NCBI RefSeq assembly: GCF_900496995.4
Contig: NC_044012.1
Location: forward strand, 21,924,759-21,988,758
DNA: 64,000 bases
Source of the DNA: Aquila chrysaetos chrysaetos
Lineage: Eukaryota > Chordata > Aves > Accipitriformes > Accipitridae
Reading direction: 5' to 3'
The notes beneath the pieces were generated by a model. That model made no database searches. It was not told where the DNA came from and worked only from the letters and a program-made list of their open reading frames with translations. How positions within the stretch are numbered: the first letter of the stretch is position 1; each line of letters opens with the position of its first letter. The translations under genes and the position numbers were made by a program. Positions 28,536 through 39,300 of the stretch are shown in pieces.

Positions 28536-29310
28536 GCGGCAGCTGGCAGGAGCAGAGCTGCTCGCTGGGCACCTATGGATGCTCTTCCAAGCACAGTTGG
28601 GAGGAGGAATGTGTGCTGCTTTTCCCTTTTTAAATATTGGTTTGCTCCTCTTGGTTTATGTTTCAAAGTAACGTGACTCCAGTAAATACAGTATCAGGTA
28701 TTAGGTCTCCCAACACATCCCGCTGCTTATGTGAAGGCTCCTGACGTTCTGGCTTCCAGCCACAGGTTCCCTCTTGGGAAGTGCCTGAGGAAGGACGCAG
28801 ACTGACCCTCAGCCCCATCTCCTTGGCCCCCCTTTAGGATGGGGGAGCCTGAGGGTGTCTTGTGCTGGGCTTGCAGAAAGCCCTGTAGGGCAGATACAGC
28901 TGAGCCTTTGTAGGATCAAGTGGGTTTTGCAATTTCCCGGCTTTTTGGTCAAGGAAAGAGCTGTGGCGTGACTCAGGATTGCCAAGCTCCTTTTAGTAGT
29001 CGGTGGCGAGAAGCTCTGGGCTTCCACCAGTCCTGGGAGCAGCCAGTGGGAAGCCTGGCTGTGCGGGGGGCATAACTGTCACACTTGTCTTGAACGTTTT
29101 CTTCTGAATTGCAAGGGGTTTTTGGACTCACCGTTTCTGACTGTTTTCCCTGTAAATAGAGTTTTGTACAATGTTGACTCTCTTGGGGGTGGGGAAGAGT
29201 GAGGCCTGAGTCTGGGACTTGATTTGTTTCATAATAACTTTGGCAAGAACAGTGTCTCCAAGCTGTGACTGTGAGCAGCACATGAAGAATAAAAGCCTGT
29301 TTTTTTAACT
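28536..29310 (+). other. SF3B3: SF3B3 3'UTR
   Basis: Begins after the TGA at 28533-28535. A canonical AATAAA at 29288-29293 is followed by a T-run at 29301-29307, so cleavage is expected close to 29310. No earlier AATAAA is seen. The 3' end is inferred from this signal only. Confidence 0.7.
29288..29293 (+). terminator. SF3B3 polyadenylation signal
   Basis: AATAAA about 750 nt after the SF3B3 stop codon, the only canonical hexamer in the expected interval on this strand. Confidence 0.75.
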
Positions 29311-31633
29311 AGCCTGACTCTGGGGCTCCTCTCCTTTGCAGCAGCTGTTGCTGACCTGTCGGGAGCAGGAGGGGTGGAGGAGGACAGAAACGTGCACACC
29401 CTGAACCCTGTGCCCTGCGTGGATGCCGGAGCTGTGCTGCGGCCCTGCAGGTGTTGGCCTGTAAGCCCCTCTCTGCCCCCACTTCCCTCCCTGCTCTGCC
29501 TGGAGCTGGCCCCAAGCCTGGCAGTGTGTCCCGCAGCTGGAGCCGCCGGTCTACCCTGGGACACACACAAAGCAGGGGTACGTGGAAAAAAAGGGTGGGA
29601 GGGAAGGTTCTTTCCCCCAGCTACTGTTTCTCCATCCCTTCCAGGGCATGGCTGCGCTTCAAGGCTCCTTCTCTTGCCCTGCGAAGCAGCTGCAGTTCTG
29701 GGAGGAGCAGCTGGCTGCCAGGAGGCTGGAGGAAGGTGTTTCTCCCCGCTGCCCGCTAGCTGGCTGCGAAGGCTCGCAGCCGGAGCTCGCCCACGCAGCA
29801 GGTGCTTCCCAGTCTTGCCTCCAGCCTCAGCTTTGGTCCCTGGCTTAAATCCTGCCACTGGGTCTGTCTCTGCCGAGCTGGAGACCTCGATGCCTGGCAT
29901 CCGACGAAGGGGCCCTGGACTCCTCCCTGCCCTGGGCTCAGAAAGGCAGGTTGCCCCCGGCCCAGTGTGACGCACTCGCATCGAACAGGCTCCGGGTTCC
30001 TCCTCTGGCACGTGTGCTGTGCGGGGGCGAGGGTGAACATGCGCCCTTCTGGCCTGTCCTTTGCACCCCTCTCCTGCTTCCGCTTGTTGCTACAGGTTTG
30101 TGTTGGCAGGGGCTTAACCCAGGGCTGCACCCGTTGGTTGCCATGTGGCACCCAGCCACTGCTGCTTGCCCCACCCATCTGCCTGGGGGTGAAGGGCTTT
30201 GTGCTCCAGCTGCCTCAGGGGAGCGGTGAATAGGTTGAGCTGAACTTGGTGGAGTCCAGCAAATGGCTTGTCAGGGACGTGGGGTGCCCACCCAGTGCTC
30301 CCCGCGTTCACCATCCCCTTGTCCTCCCCTGTGGTGTGATGCCCGCTCTGGCTCAGGGACCACTTCCAGGAGAGCTCCGCCAGCACTTGGCCATCGGTGT
30401 CTTGGTAGTCCTAAGGGTGAAATCGCAGCTGGGGGTCTCGGGGTGTTCCCAAACTGGTTCCAAGCACAAGGTTTTGCTTCCTTGGCCGGGCCTGCCTAAA
30501 TAACCTGTCTCTAGCACAAGGCAAAGTCAGGGAGGGACTGAGCCCCAACCTGGAGGAGCAGGTGGGCTGCCCTGGGAGGTGGCTGAGCTCCCAGACCCCC
30601 TTTGCCTGGGGGGCTCCAAGCTGGGGCCGCACCTGGCTCCTAGCGAGGGCTTGCCCCTGCCCCTGGGCCCCTGCAGCAGCAGGGTGCTGGGCTCCTGCTG
30701 ACGTGTGGGAGCAAAGCTCGTGGGGCCGGTGCCGTGTGCCGGCGGCTGTTTGCCTTGGGCTCGCATCAGCGGTGATTTCCAGCCTGGCGAAGCCAAGGAG
30801 GGCAAACCGCCTCCAGCACCGTGCTGCGCAGCTCCACGCTTTCCCTTCTCTTCCTCACCCCATCCTGGCTGCCAAGCTGATGACTACGTGGGCAGGGAAT
30901 GCTATTAAATGGCTTCCTCCTAAGGCCCGCAGCAGATGAGGGTAAAATCCCTGCGGACACCTTGGTGAGGAGCTGAACCAACTCCTTCCCCTGCCTGGAG
31001 CTGAACGTCTTGCCCCCAGCCTGGAGCTGGGAAGGGGGTAAAGGCTGTGCCTAGGAGCTGGCCAGGGCCGGGTGGAAGCTTGGCAGGAGAGCGGCTGTGG
31101 CCCTGACTCCATGCCAGGGGAATCCCAGCGCGCTCTCCTCGCATGCAGAAGTGCATTCCTTCCCACGCGTTTCCCTGGGAGCGCTGACCCCGCTCTTTGA
31201 TAGCTGGTTTCTCTCGCCGACCCCTTGGACGCCTGGCAGCCCCCAGCACCGAGGCAGCCAGCTCTCCCAAGGGGCTCTTTAGGGCGGTGGCGGCAGGGGG
31301 AGGAGGACGGTGTCTCGTGTCCCCCGTCCCCTGCTCCTGGCGGGGGTTCAGCCCCAAAGCATCCTGAGAAGACGGCGTGGGCTTGGGCCAAAGGGAGGGG
31401 GAGTCCTGCTGGCCTGCAGACAGCCAGGGATCCCCCCAGCCCCTCAGAGATGGGTCTGGGCAGCCTCCCCTGCCCGCAGCGCAGCCCTCGCACAGGCACG
31501 TGCAGGGAAGCGCCGGGCTGACGCCCACTTCCAGTGCCCCGAAACGTGCCTGTGGGTGCCTGAGCCCAGCGAGCACCCCGGGCCGCCTGGCCAGGGGAGC
31601 CCAGTGCCCTGGGAGTGCCGGCGCTGGGGGACC
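29311..31633. other. SF3B3-IL34 intergenic region, nothing recognised
   Basis: GC-rich DNA with many long stop-free frames on both strands, as GC-rich DNA gives by chance. None of the frames resembles a protein family or shows exon-like boundaries. No tRNA, snoRNA or repeat family was recognised. Confidence 0.6.
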
Positions 31634-32042
31634 AGAGCACCCCAGGGGGCCGGAGGGTGTGCAGTGTGGTTAGCCGAGCACCCCTGGGGAGCATGTGGGC
31701 ACCCAGCTGGGTTGCGTGAGCACCCTGGGGGCACGCTGCAGGGCTGGCCCAGCACCCTGAGGGGCAGGGGGCCACGTAGTGTAGTTAGCCAAGCACCCCG
31801 GCGGCACCCAGCTGGGGCAGCCAAGCGCCTGGGGAGCACCTAACCGGCGTAGCCAAGCACCCCAAGGAGCAGGGGAGGACCCAGGAGGACTAGCCGAGCA
31901 CCCTGGGGACACCCGGCTGTCTGGGTTAGCCGCGCACCCCGGGGACGCCCACCTGGGCTATCTGCGTACCGTGTGGACGCCCACCCGGGCTAGCCGCCCA
32001 CCCCGGGGACACCGGGCCGGGCCAGCCGAGCACCCGCGGCAG
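31634..32042. repeat. GC-rich minisatellite, units about 40 bp
   Basis: About ten degenerate units built around GAGCACCCYGGGG followed by a variable part containing AGCTGGG or a similar core and GTTAGCC. Unit length and sequence drift along the array. It ends at the start of the CpG-rich stretch upstream of IL34. Confidence 0.75.
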
Positions 32043-32370
32043 GGCAGGGAGGGACGAGCCCCGGGCCGGGCCGGGCCGTGCGGGGCGGGCGCTCGGTCCC
32101 CGCTCCCCGCCCGGCCCCCGGCAGCCGCCGCCCCGCCCGCTCCCCGCCGCCGCCCCCCTCCCGCCTCCCGGGAAGCGCGGGCCCGGCCCCGCCGCTGCCG
32201 CCCGCGGGGAGACGCGTCCCGCGCCCGGCGGCCCCGCGCGCCGCGCCAGGTGGGTCCGCGGGCGCCTCGCGCGTTGGGGGGGGTCGACGCGCGCGGGGGG
32301 GGGCGGCGGCGGGGTGGGCCGCGCTGCGGCGGGGGCCGCGGCTGGTCACGGGCGGCCCCCCGCGTTGGGG
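32043..32370 (+). promoter_or_regulatory. CpG-rich region, candidate IL34 promoter and first exon
   Basis: Very dense CpG with GC-box-like runs, followed by a possible splice donor CCAG/GTGGGT near 32249. It is the closest CpG island upstream of the IL34 start codon on the + strand. The transcription start cannot be placed, so the assignment to IL34 is by position only. Confidence 0.4.
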
Positions 32371-32374
32371 GGAG

Positions 32375-32690
32375 ACGGCGCGGGGACACGGCACGCGGGT
32401 CCCTTCACGTGGGGACGTGGGGCGGGGGCACGGCGTGGGGAGGCGGCACGGCCCCCTTCGCACGGGGACACGGCGTGGGGACGCGGGGGGGTGCCCTTTT
32501 TGTGCTGGGACATGACACGGACCCTTCTGCGTGGGCCGCTCCACACGGGGACGCAACACCCACCTACCCGTTTCACGTGGGGACGTGCTGTGCGGGACAG
32601 GGCACAAGGACGCGGTGTGGTCTCCTTCCCCTTGGGGTGACAGCGTGGGGACACGACACAGCCCCCCGCCCCCCGCGTGGGGACCCGCTT
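32375..32690. repeat. CACGTGGGGAC minisatellite upstream of IL34
   Basis: Repeated CACGTGGGGACGY and CACGGGGACRCGGCGTGGGGA units, partly separated by CCCCTTC or similar cores. At least two units contain a full CACGTG E-box. It probably lies in the first IL34 intron or the promoter region. Confidence 0.7.
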
Positions 32691-33356
32691 CACCAGCCCC
32701 ATCCCCTGGCAATCCTTGGCTGAGCTCCTGCTAAGGCCTGACAAACTCATTGCTGGGATAACGGTGCTGGGCTGGGTCCCCCCACCCTGCCCTGCCCCGC
32801 CCTGGAAGTCCCCTGGGAGCGGTGCCAGGGCGTGACACCCCGGCAGACCGGGAGGTGACACCCCAGCAGCCCACACCCAGGCCACCCACAGGCCTCCAGG
32901 GCCAGCCGGGACCCTCACCGGGACCTCCCTTCCCCGCAGCCCCCCGGGCTGGGAGCGGGTGCCCTCCCTGGGGGCTGCAGCCCGGGCGCCCGCCTGCCCT
33001 GGGGCTGCAGCCGGGGCTCTCTCCCCCCAGATCCCCTCTTGCAGTGCAGGGGGGGGGTCCCACACCCCCCCCCCGCCCCGGAGCGCATCCCTGCCGGCAC
33101 CCTGTGATGGCCCTGGGACCTGCTGCCTCCCCGCAGCCAGCCAGAGAGGAGAAGCCAGCGGGGACGGCCGGGAAGGGGGACTAACCCCCCATCCATGGCA
33201 GGGGGCAACCGCCCGGGGCTACCGGAGAGCAGCCCAGTGCCCGGGGTCTGCGCCCGTCCCTCGTCCCCCCGCTGTGCGCACCGCCGCCCACGAGGCTCCC
33301 GGTGAACCCCGGCCATGTAGGCGCAGCCCGGGGCTTCACCGACGGCCACCGGCAAC
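32691..33356 (+). other. IL34 upstream/leader region with short upstream ORFs
   Basis: Several acceptor-like CCCCGCAG sites (32932-32939 and 33131-33138) precede the IL34 start, and the second may open the exon that carries it. If that exon starts near 33139, the leader contains a 36-codon upstream ORF (33195-33305) and a minimal ATG-TAG start-stop element (33315-33320). The exon boundary is not proven. Confidence 0.4.
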
Positions 33357-36300
33357 ATGCAGCAGGGCTACGCGGCCGTCCTGTGTGAGTACAGCTTGGG
33401 GGCGGGGGGGTAGGGGGTCGGTGACCTCGGGGGTCACTCCAGGGGGTGTCCCTGGGGTGGGGAGGCTGATGCCGCTTGCTTTTGGCTGCCCAGGTGTCCT
33501 GGCCGTGCTGGGGCTGGAGGCTGCTGCGCCAGGTGAATGCGAGCTCACACGCCTGCTCCAGGACAAGCTGCAGTACGAGATGCGCCTGCAGTACATGGTA
33601 ACCCCCCGCCCTGAGGGGGGGGGGTGGGAGGGGGACATGTGGCATTGCAGAGCCCAGGTTTGCTCTTGAGGGGGGGACATGGGAGGGCAGCACCTGCCGC
33701 CTCTACAGTGACCGCGTGCTGGGGGGTGGTTTGTTCTTTCTACCGGGAGGGGCAACTTGTGCCCAATGGTGTCCAGAGCTGCTTCTGCTGGTGCATCTTT
33801 GGGGGTTGACCACGTCAAAGGGCTTTTCTGCCGGTTCCCCAGTGTCATGCCATGGCTGGCAGGGGTGTCCCTGTCCCCTTGCTGCCAGCCCCCGCGCTCT
33901 TCTCTGCCTTTCCAGAAACACTACTTCCCCATCAACTACACGGTCCAGGTCCAGTACGAAGAGGTGCTGAGGCCATCCAACATCACCCGCCTGGTAAGAT
34001 GACGGAAGGGGACGGCCCCATGACGAGGATGCTCCGGGGACCCGCAGGGACTGCGTGGGTCTCACCTGGGGCACCCTCTCGCCTGCAGCGCAATGGGACG
34101 GTGTCAGAGGCAGCACTGCGGTACCTGTGGTTCCACGTCAGCTCCCAGGCGGTGCTGCGGATCCGTGAGGTGCTGCCAGAGAGGCACCCATCCTGGAAGT
34201 ACACCCAGGAGTTGTGCCAGCTCTTCGACGCCCTGGGCAAGGAGTACAGCAAGTACCGGCAGGTGGGGAGACCCCGGGGACCCCCTCCGGCACGCCAGCC
34301 CGGCCACAAGCTCGCACGCAGCCTTGCACAGTCCTCGCAGGGGTGCTGCGTGCACACGCAGTGTGCAAGCACCCGGTGCCTGTGCACACAGACATGCGTG
34401 TTGCATGCTCACGTGGCCCATGCACACGTGTGGCACGCAGACGCGCTGCAAGGACGCGCACTCACGGGCATGAACACCGAGGCGGGGGGTGCAGCACGGG
34501 CGTGCACAGCTCCCCCTGCATATGGGTCCTGCGGGTGGGCTGGCATGGGCAAGCTGCTGGGGGCAGAGGTTGGCACCCGGGGTGCGGGGCCGTGGGGCAG
34601 CGCCAGGGGATGCTCCACATCTGGCATTGGTGGTTCAGTGGTAGAATTCTCGCCTGCCACGCGGGAGGCCCGGGTTCGATTCCCGGCCAATGCAGCATGA
34701 CTTATTTTTGCCTGCAAAACCCCCTTGGGGGGCCGGTAGAGCTGGGGGGGGGGGACGGGACTGTCGCCACCACCATCATGGGGTGGCACCGCCACAGCCG
34801 GAGCAGGGATCCTGCAGAAGATGACCCCCAAATTAGTCCCCATTTTCCCAGTGGCAGTACCTTCCTGCAGCAGTAGCAGAGGTCCTGCTTCTCCTCCCAA
34901 GCCTCTGCTGCCTTGGTGGAGCTGCCGCACCCCGGGGGGAGCTGCATTTGGGTGCTGGATGGGGGTGGCCTGTCACAGCTGGGTCTCCAGGGTGAACCCA
35001 AAATGTGGCTGGCTTGTCCTGTGCCGTGGGGCAGGTTCTGCAGCCCCTCCGAGGAGAGAGTGAACTTTGCTTGGTCATCTCATCAGAGTGTTAACTCTGA
35101 AGGCTAATGACAACGCCCCCTTGCTGGAGGTGATGTGTGAGGCAGCAGGAAGAGGTGCTGCCATGGCTGTACCCCCAGCATGAGAGCTGTCTGTCGGGGT
35201 CCCCTCAGTGCGAGGGTGTTCACAGGCGGCAGTGCCTGTCACTGCTGCTGCTGCCCCTGCCGGGTTTGGGTCCGTGGGTCAGGTCTGTGGGGCACTCCAC
35301 ATCTGGCATTGGTGGTTCAGTGGTAGAATTCTCGCCTGCCACGCGGGAGGCCCGGGTTCGATTCCCGGCCAATGCAGCATCTGTAGCTTTTGCATCCTGC
35401 TGTCCCTCTGGGGTTGCTGAGGGGACCCCAGAGCCTCTCCCTTTAGCACCCGCCGGCACCTGCACAGCCCTCCCGCTGTGGCATCGCTGGTTGGGCAGAG
35501 CAGAGCCATGGGCCTTCGGTGACTCCCGAGGGTCTGTGGCCGTGAGTGTCCCTGGCTCAGGGACAGTGGATGACACTGGTTTAGTGGCAGTGAGTGTCCC
35601 TGGCTCAGGGCCAGTGATTGTCCATGGCTTGGTGGCCATGAGGATCCCTGGCTTGGTGGCAGTAAGTCACCCTGGCTTTCAGTGGCAATGAATGTCCCCA
35701 GGTCGGTGGCAGTGAGGGTCCCTGGCCCAGGGCAATGGGGGGTGCTCAGGGCTGGGAGGTGCCGCTGCACCCTGGGGGGAGCTGCATTTAGATGGTGGAT
35801 GGGGGTGGCCTGTCACAGCTGGGTCTCCAGGGTGAACCCAAAATGTGGCTGGCTTGTCCTGTGCCGTGAGGCAGGTTCTGCAGCCCCTCCGAGGACAGAG
35901 CGAACTTTGCTTGGTCATCTCATCAGAGTGTTAACTCTGAAGGCTAATGACAACGCCCCCTTGCTGGAGGTGATGTGTGAGGCAGCAGGAAGAGGTGCTG
36001 CCATGAGAGCTGTCTGTCGGGGTCCCCTCAGTGGGGGGGGGATTCACAGCCGACAGTGCCTATCGCTGCTGCTGCTGCCCCTGCCGGGTTTGGATCTGTG
36101 GGTCAGGTCTGTGGGGCACTCCACATCTGGCATTGGTGGTTCAGTGGTAGAATTCTCGCCTGCCACGCGGGAGGCCCGGGTTCGATTCCCGGCCAATGCA
36201 GCATCTGTAGCTTTTGCACCCTGGTGTCCCTGGGGGGGTGACTTCGGGGGCTGCCATGGTGCCCGTGGGGGGGGGACCTGAGGTTTTCCCTTGGGGTCTA

Positions 36301-39300
36301 ACTTGGCCCCATCCCTGTGGCCCCTCTGTGGGTTCTCAGGCTCCGAGGGTGGCAGCACCAGCTCAGCAGTGCATGTCCTTGCCTTGGTGGCACTGTGGGG
36401 CCGGTGAGAGAAGCTGGTTTGGTGCCAGGGAGCATATCTGCTGGGTGGCAGGGAGGGACTCTGGCTCAGTGGCAGCGAGGGGTGCTAAGTCGGTGGCAGC
36501 GAGGGTCCCTGGCTCGGTGGAGGTGAGGAGCCGTGGCTTGCTCGCCATGAGGGTCCCTTGCTCTCTGGCAGGGAGGGACACTGGCTCAGGAACAGTGTTG
36601 GGCTGCTGGCCCCTGTCAGGGGTGCCCAGGCCACAGAGCCATGGGGCAGCTGTGAGCAGCCCCACATCTGCCATGGGTGGCTCAGTGGGATGGTCTTTGT
36701 CCCCACCACCCCAAGAGCCCAGGGTTGGTTCCTGGCCAATGCAGCCCTGATGTCCTGCCCTTTGCCTCTGCAGCCCCCGGCCCTCTGCCCGAATTGGGCT
36801 TTGTGCAGCCACAGGGTGCTCAGGGCTGGGAGGCACTGCTGCACCCCGGGGGAGCTGCATTTAGGTGCTGGATGGAGGTGGCCTGTCACAGCTGGGTCTC
36901 CAGGGTGAACCCAAAATGTGGCTGGCTTGTCCTGTGCCGTGAGGCAGGTTCTGCAGCCCCTCCGAGGAGAGAGTGAACTTTGCTTGGTCGTCTCATCAGA
37001 GTGTTAACTCTGAAGGCTAATGACAACGCCCCCTTGCTGGAGGTGATGTGTGAGGCAGCAGGAAGAGGTGCTGCCATGGCTGTACCCCCAGCATGAGAGC
37101 TGTCTGTCGGGGTCCCCTCAGTGCGAGGGTGTTCACAGGCGGCAGTGCCTGTCACTGCTGCTGCTGCCCCTGCCGGGTTTGGGTCCGTGGGTCAGGTCTG
37201 TGGGGCACTCCACATCTGGCATTGGTGGTTCAGTGGTAGAATTCTCGCCTGCCACGCGGGAGGCCCGGGTTCGATTCCCGGCCAATGCAGCATCTGTAGC
37301 TTTTGCACCCTGCTGCTGGCTGGGCAGAGCAGAGCCATGGGCCTTTGGTGACTCCCGAGGGTCTGTGGCCGAGAGCTGCCTTGAGGCTTGGTGGCCGTGA
37401 GTGTCCCTGGCTCAGGGACAGTGGATGACACTGGTTTAGTGGCAGTGAGTGTCCCTGGCTCAGGGCCAGTGATTGTCCATGGCTTGGTGGCCATGAGGAT
37501 CCCTGGCTTGGTGGCAGTAAGTCACCCTGGCTTTCAGTAGCAATGAGAGTCCCTGGCTCAGAGACAGTGGAGGACACCACCTTGGTGGCAGTGATTGTCA
37601 CAGGCTAGGGGCAGTGTTCATGGCTTGGTGAGGGTAAGGGTCCTTGGCCTAGGGCAATGGGGGCTGTTTGGGAACGGGAGGTGCTGCTGCACCCTGGAGG
37701 CAGCTGTGTTTGGATGCTGGGTGGGGGTAGCCTGTCACAGCTGGGTCTGCAGGGTGAACCCAAAGCTTGTCCTGTGCCGTGGGGCAGGTTCTGCAGCCTC
37801 TCCAAACAGATTGTGAGCTTTGCTCATCATCTCATCAGAGTGTTAACTCTGAAGGCTAATGACAACACCCCCTTGCTGGAGGTGATGTGTGAGGCAGCAG
37901 GAAGAGGTGCTGCCATGGCTGTACCCCCAGCATGAGAGCTGTCTGTCGGGGTCCCCTCAGTGCAGGGGGGATTCACAGCCGACAGTGCCTATCGCTGCTG
38001 CTGCTGCCCCTGCCGGGTTTGGGTCCGTGGGTCAGGTCTGTGGGGCACTCCACATCTGGCATTGGTGGTTCAGTGGTAGAATTCTCGCCTGCCACGCGGG
38101 AGGCCCGGGTTCGATTCCCGGCCAATGCAGCATCTGTAGCTTTTGCACCCTGGTGTCCCTGGGGGGCGACCTCGGGGGCTGCCATGGTGCCCGGAGGGAT
38201 TTGGCACCCCGCGGTACCATTGTCTGCTGTGGTGCCTGTGTGGGTGTACAGTCCCCCCGGGGTGGCATCATTGGTGGGGCAGACCCAGTGCACCTTGGTG
38301 ACTCCTGAGGGGCTGTGGCAGGGAGTTGCGGGGAGGGGGGGCTTGGCTTGGTGGCTGCCGTGAGGGGCACTGGCTTGGGAGCATTGGAAGATAAGACACT
38401 GGGTTGGTGGCACTAAGCATCCCTGGTTCAAAGGCCAGTGAGTGTCCATGGCTCCATGACAGTGAGGGTCCCTGGTTTGGTGGCAATGACAGTCCATGGC
38501 TCTGCAGCAGGAAGTCACCTTCGCTCAGGGGCAGTGTGTCCCTGGTTTAGTGGCAATGAGAGTCCTTGCCTTGGTGGCAGTGAGGGTCCCTGGCCCAGGG
38601 CAATGGGGGATGCCTGGGGCTGGGAGGCACCGCCACACCCCAGAGGCAGCTGGATGGGGGTGGCCTGTCACAGCTGGGTCTCCAGGGTGAACCCAAAATG
38701 TGGCTGGCTTGTCCTGTGCCGTGAGGCAGGTTCTGCAGCCCCTCCGAGGAGAGAGTGAACTTTGCTTGGTCGTCTCATCAGAGTGTTAACTCTGAAGGCT
38801 AATGACAACGCCCCCTTGCTGGAGGTGATGTGTGAGGCAGCAGGAAGAGGTGCTGCCATGGCTGTACCCCCAGCATGAGAGCTGTCTGTCGGGGTCCCCT
38901 CAGTGCGAGGGTGTTCACAGGCGGCAGTGCCTGTCACTGCTGCTGCTGCCCCTGCCGGGTTTGGGTCCGTGGGTCAGGTCTGTGGGGCACTCCACATCTG
39001 GCATTGGTGGTTCAGTGGTAGAATTCTCGCCTGCCACGCGGGAGGCCCGGGTTCGATTCCCGGCCAATGCAGCATCTGTAGCTTTTGCACCCTGGTGTCC
39101 CTGGGGGGGGGCGTTGGAGACACCCCGGTGACCTGGTGACCTGTCCCTGCAGACAGATGTGGAGGTGGTGGTGGCCGACCTGGTGAAGCTGGTCCACAGT
39201 GGGGGTGCTGAGAGCAGGAGGAAGGCCGTGCGCCCCAAGGCGCTGCTGGACAACTGCCTCAAGGTCATGCGGATGCTCTACGGGGTGCCCTGTGAGTGGG

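Larger units (their letters stand above)
34930..39071 (+). repeat. Tandem array of five duplicated units, each block plus tRNA-Gly
   Basis: A block of about 360 bp precedes five tRNAs: 34930-35305, 35768-36129, 36836-37218, 37681-38058 and 38625-39000. Landmarks in order are GGTGGCCTGTCACAGCTGGG, GGTGAACCC, GTGTTAACTCTGAAGGCTAA, a CTGCTGCTGCC run, GGTCAGGTCTGTGGGGCACT and CTCCACATCTG at the tRNA edge. The 3' flank GCATCTGTAGCTTTTGCA is also conserved. Unit 2 lacks a short piece (GCTGTACCCCCAGCATG). The spacers between units are minisatellite DNA of unequal length (about 0.39 to 0.64 kb), so units have a period of roughly 0.8-1.1 kb. Confidence 0.9.

Noticed and set aside
30855-31775. - strand frame of about 306 codons between SF3B3 and IL34
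   Set aside because: Composition-driven open frame in GC-rich DNA, overlapping a minisatellite, with no domain and no conserved-looking segment.
34930-39071. Regularly spaced repeats considered as a CRISPR-like or rDNA-like array
   Set aside because: The repeats are tRNA genes with long duplicated flanks in a vertebrate intron; unit size and content do not fit either.
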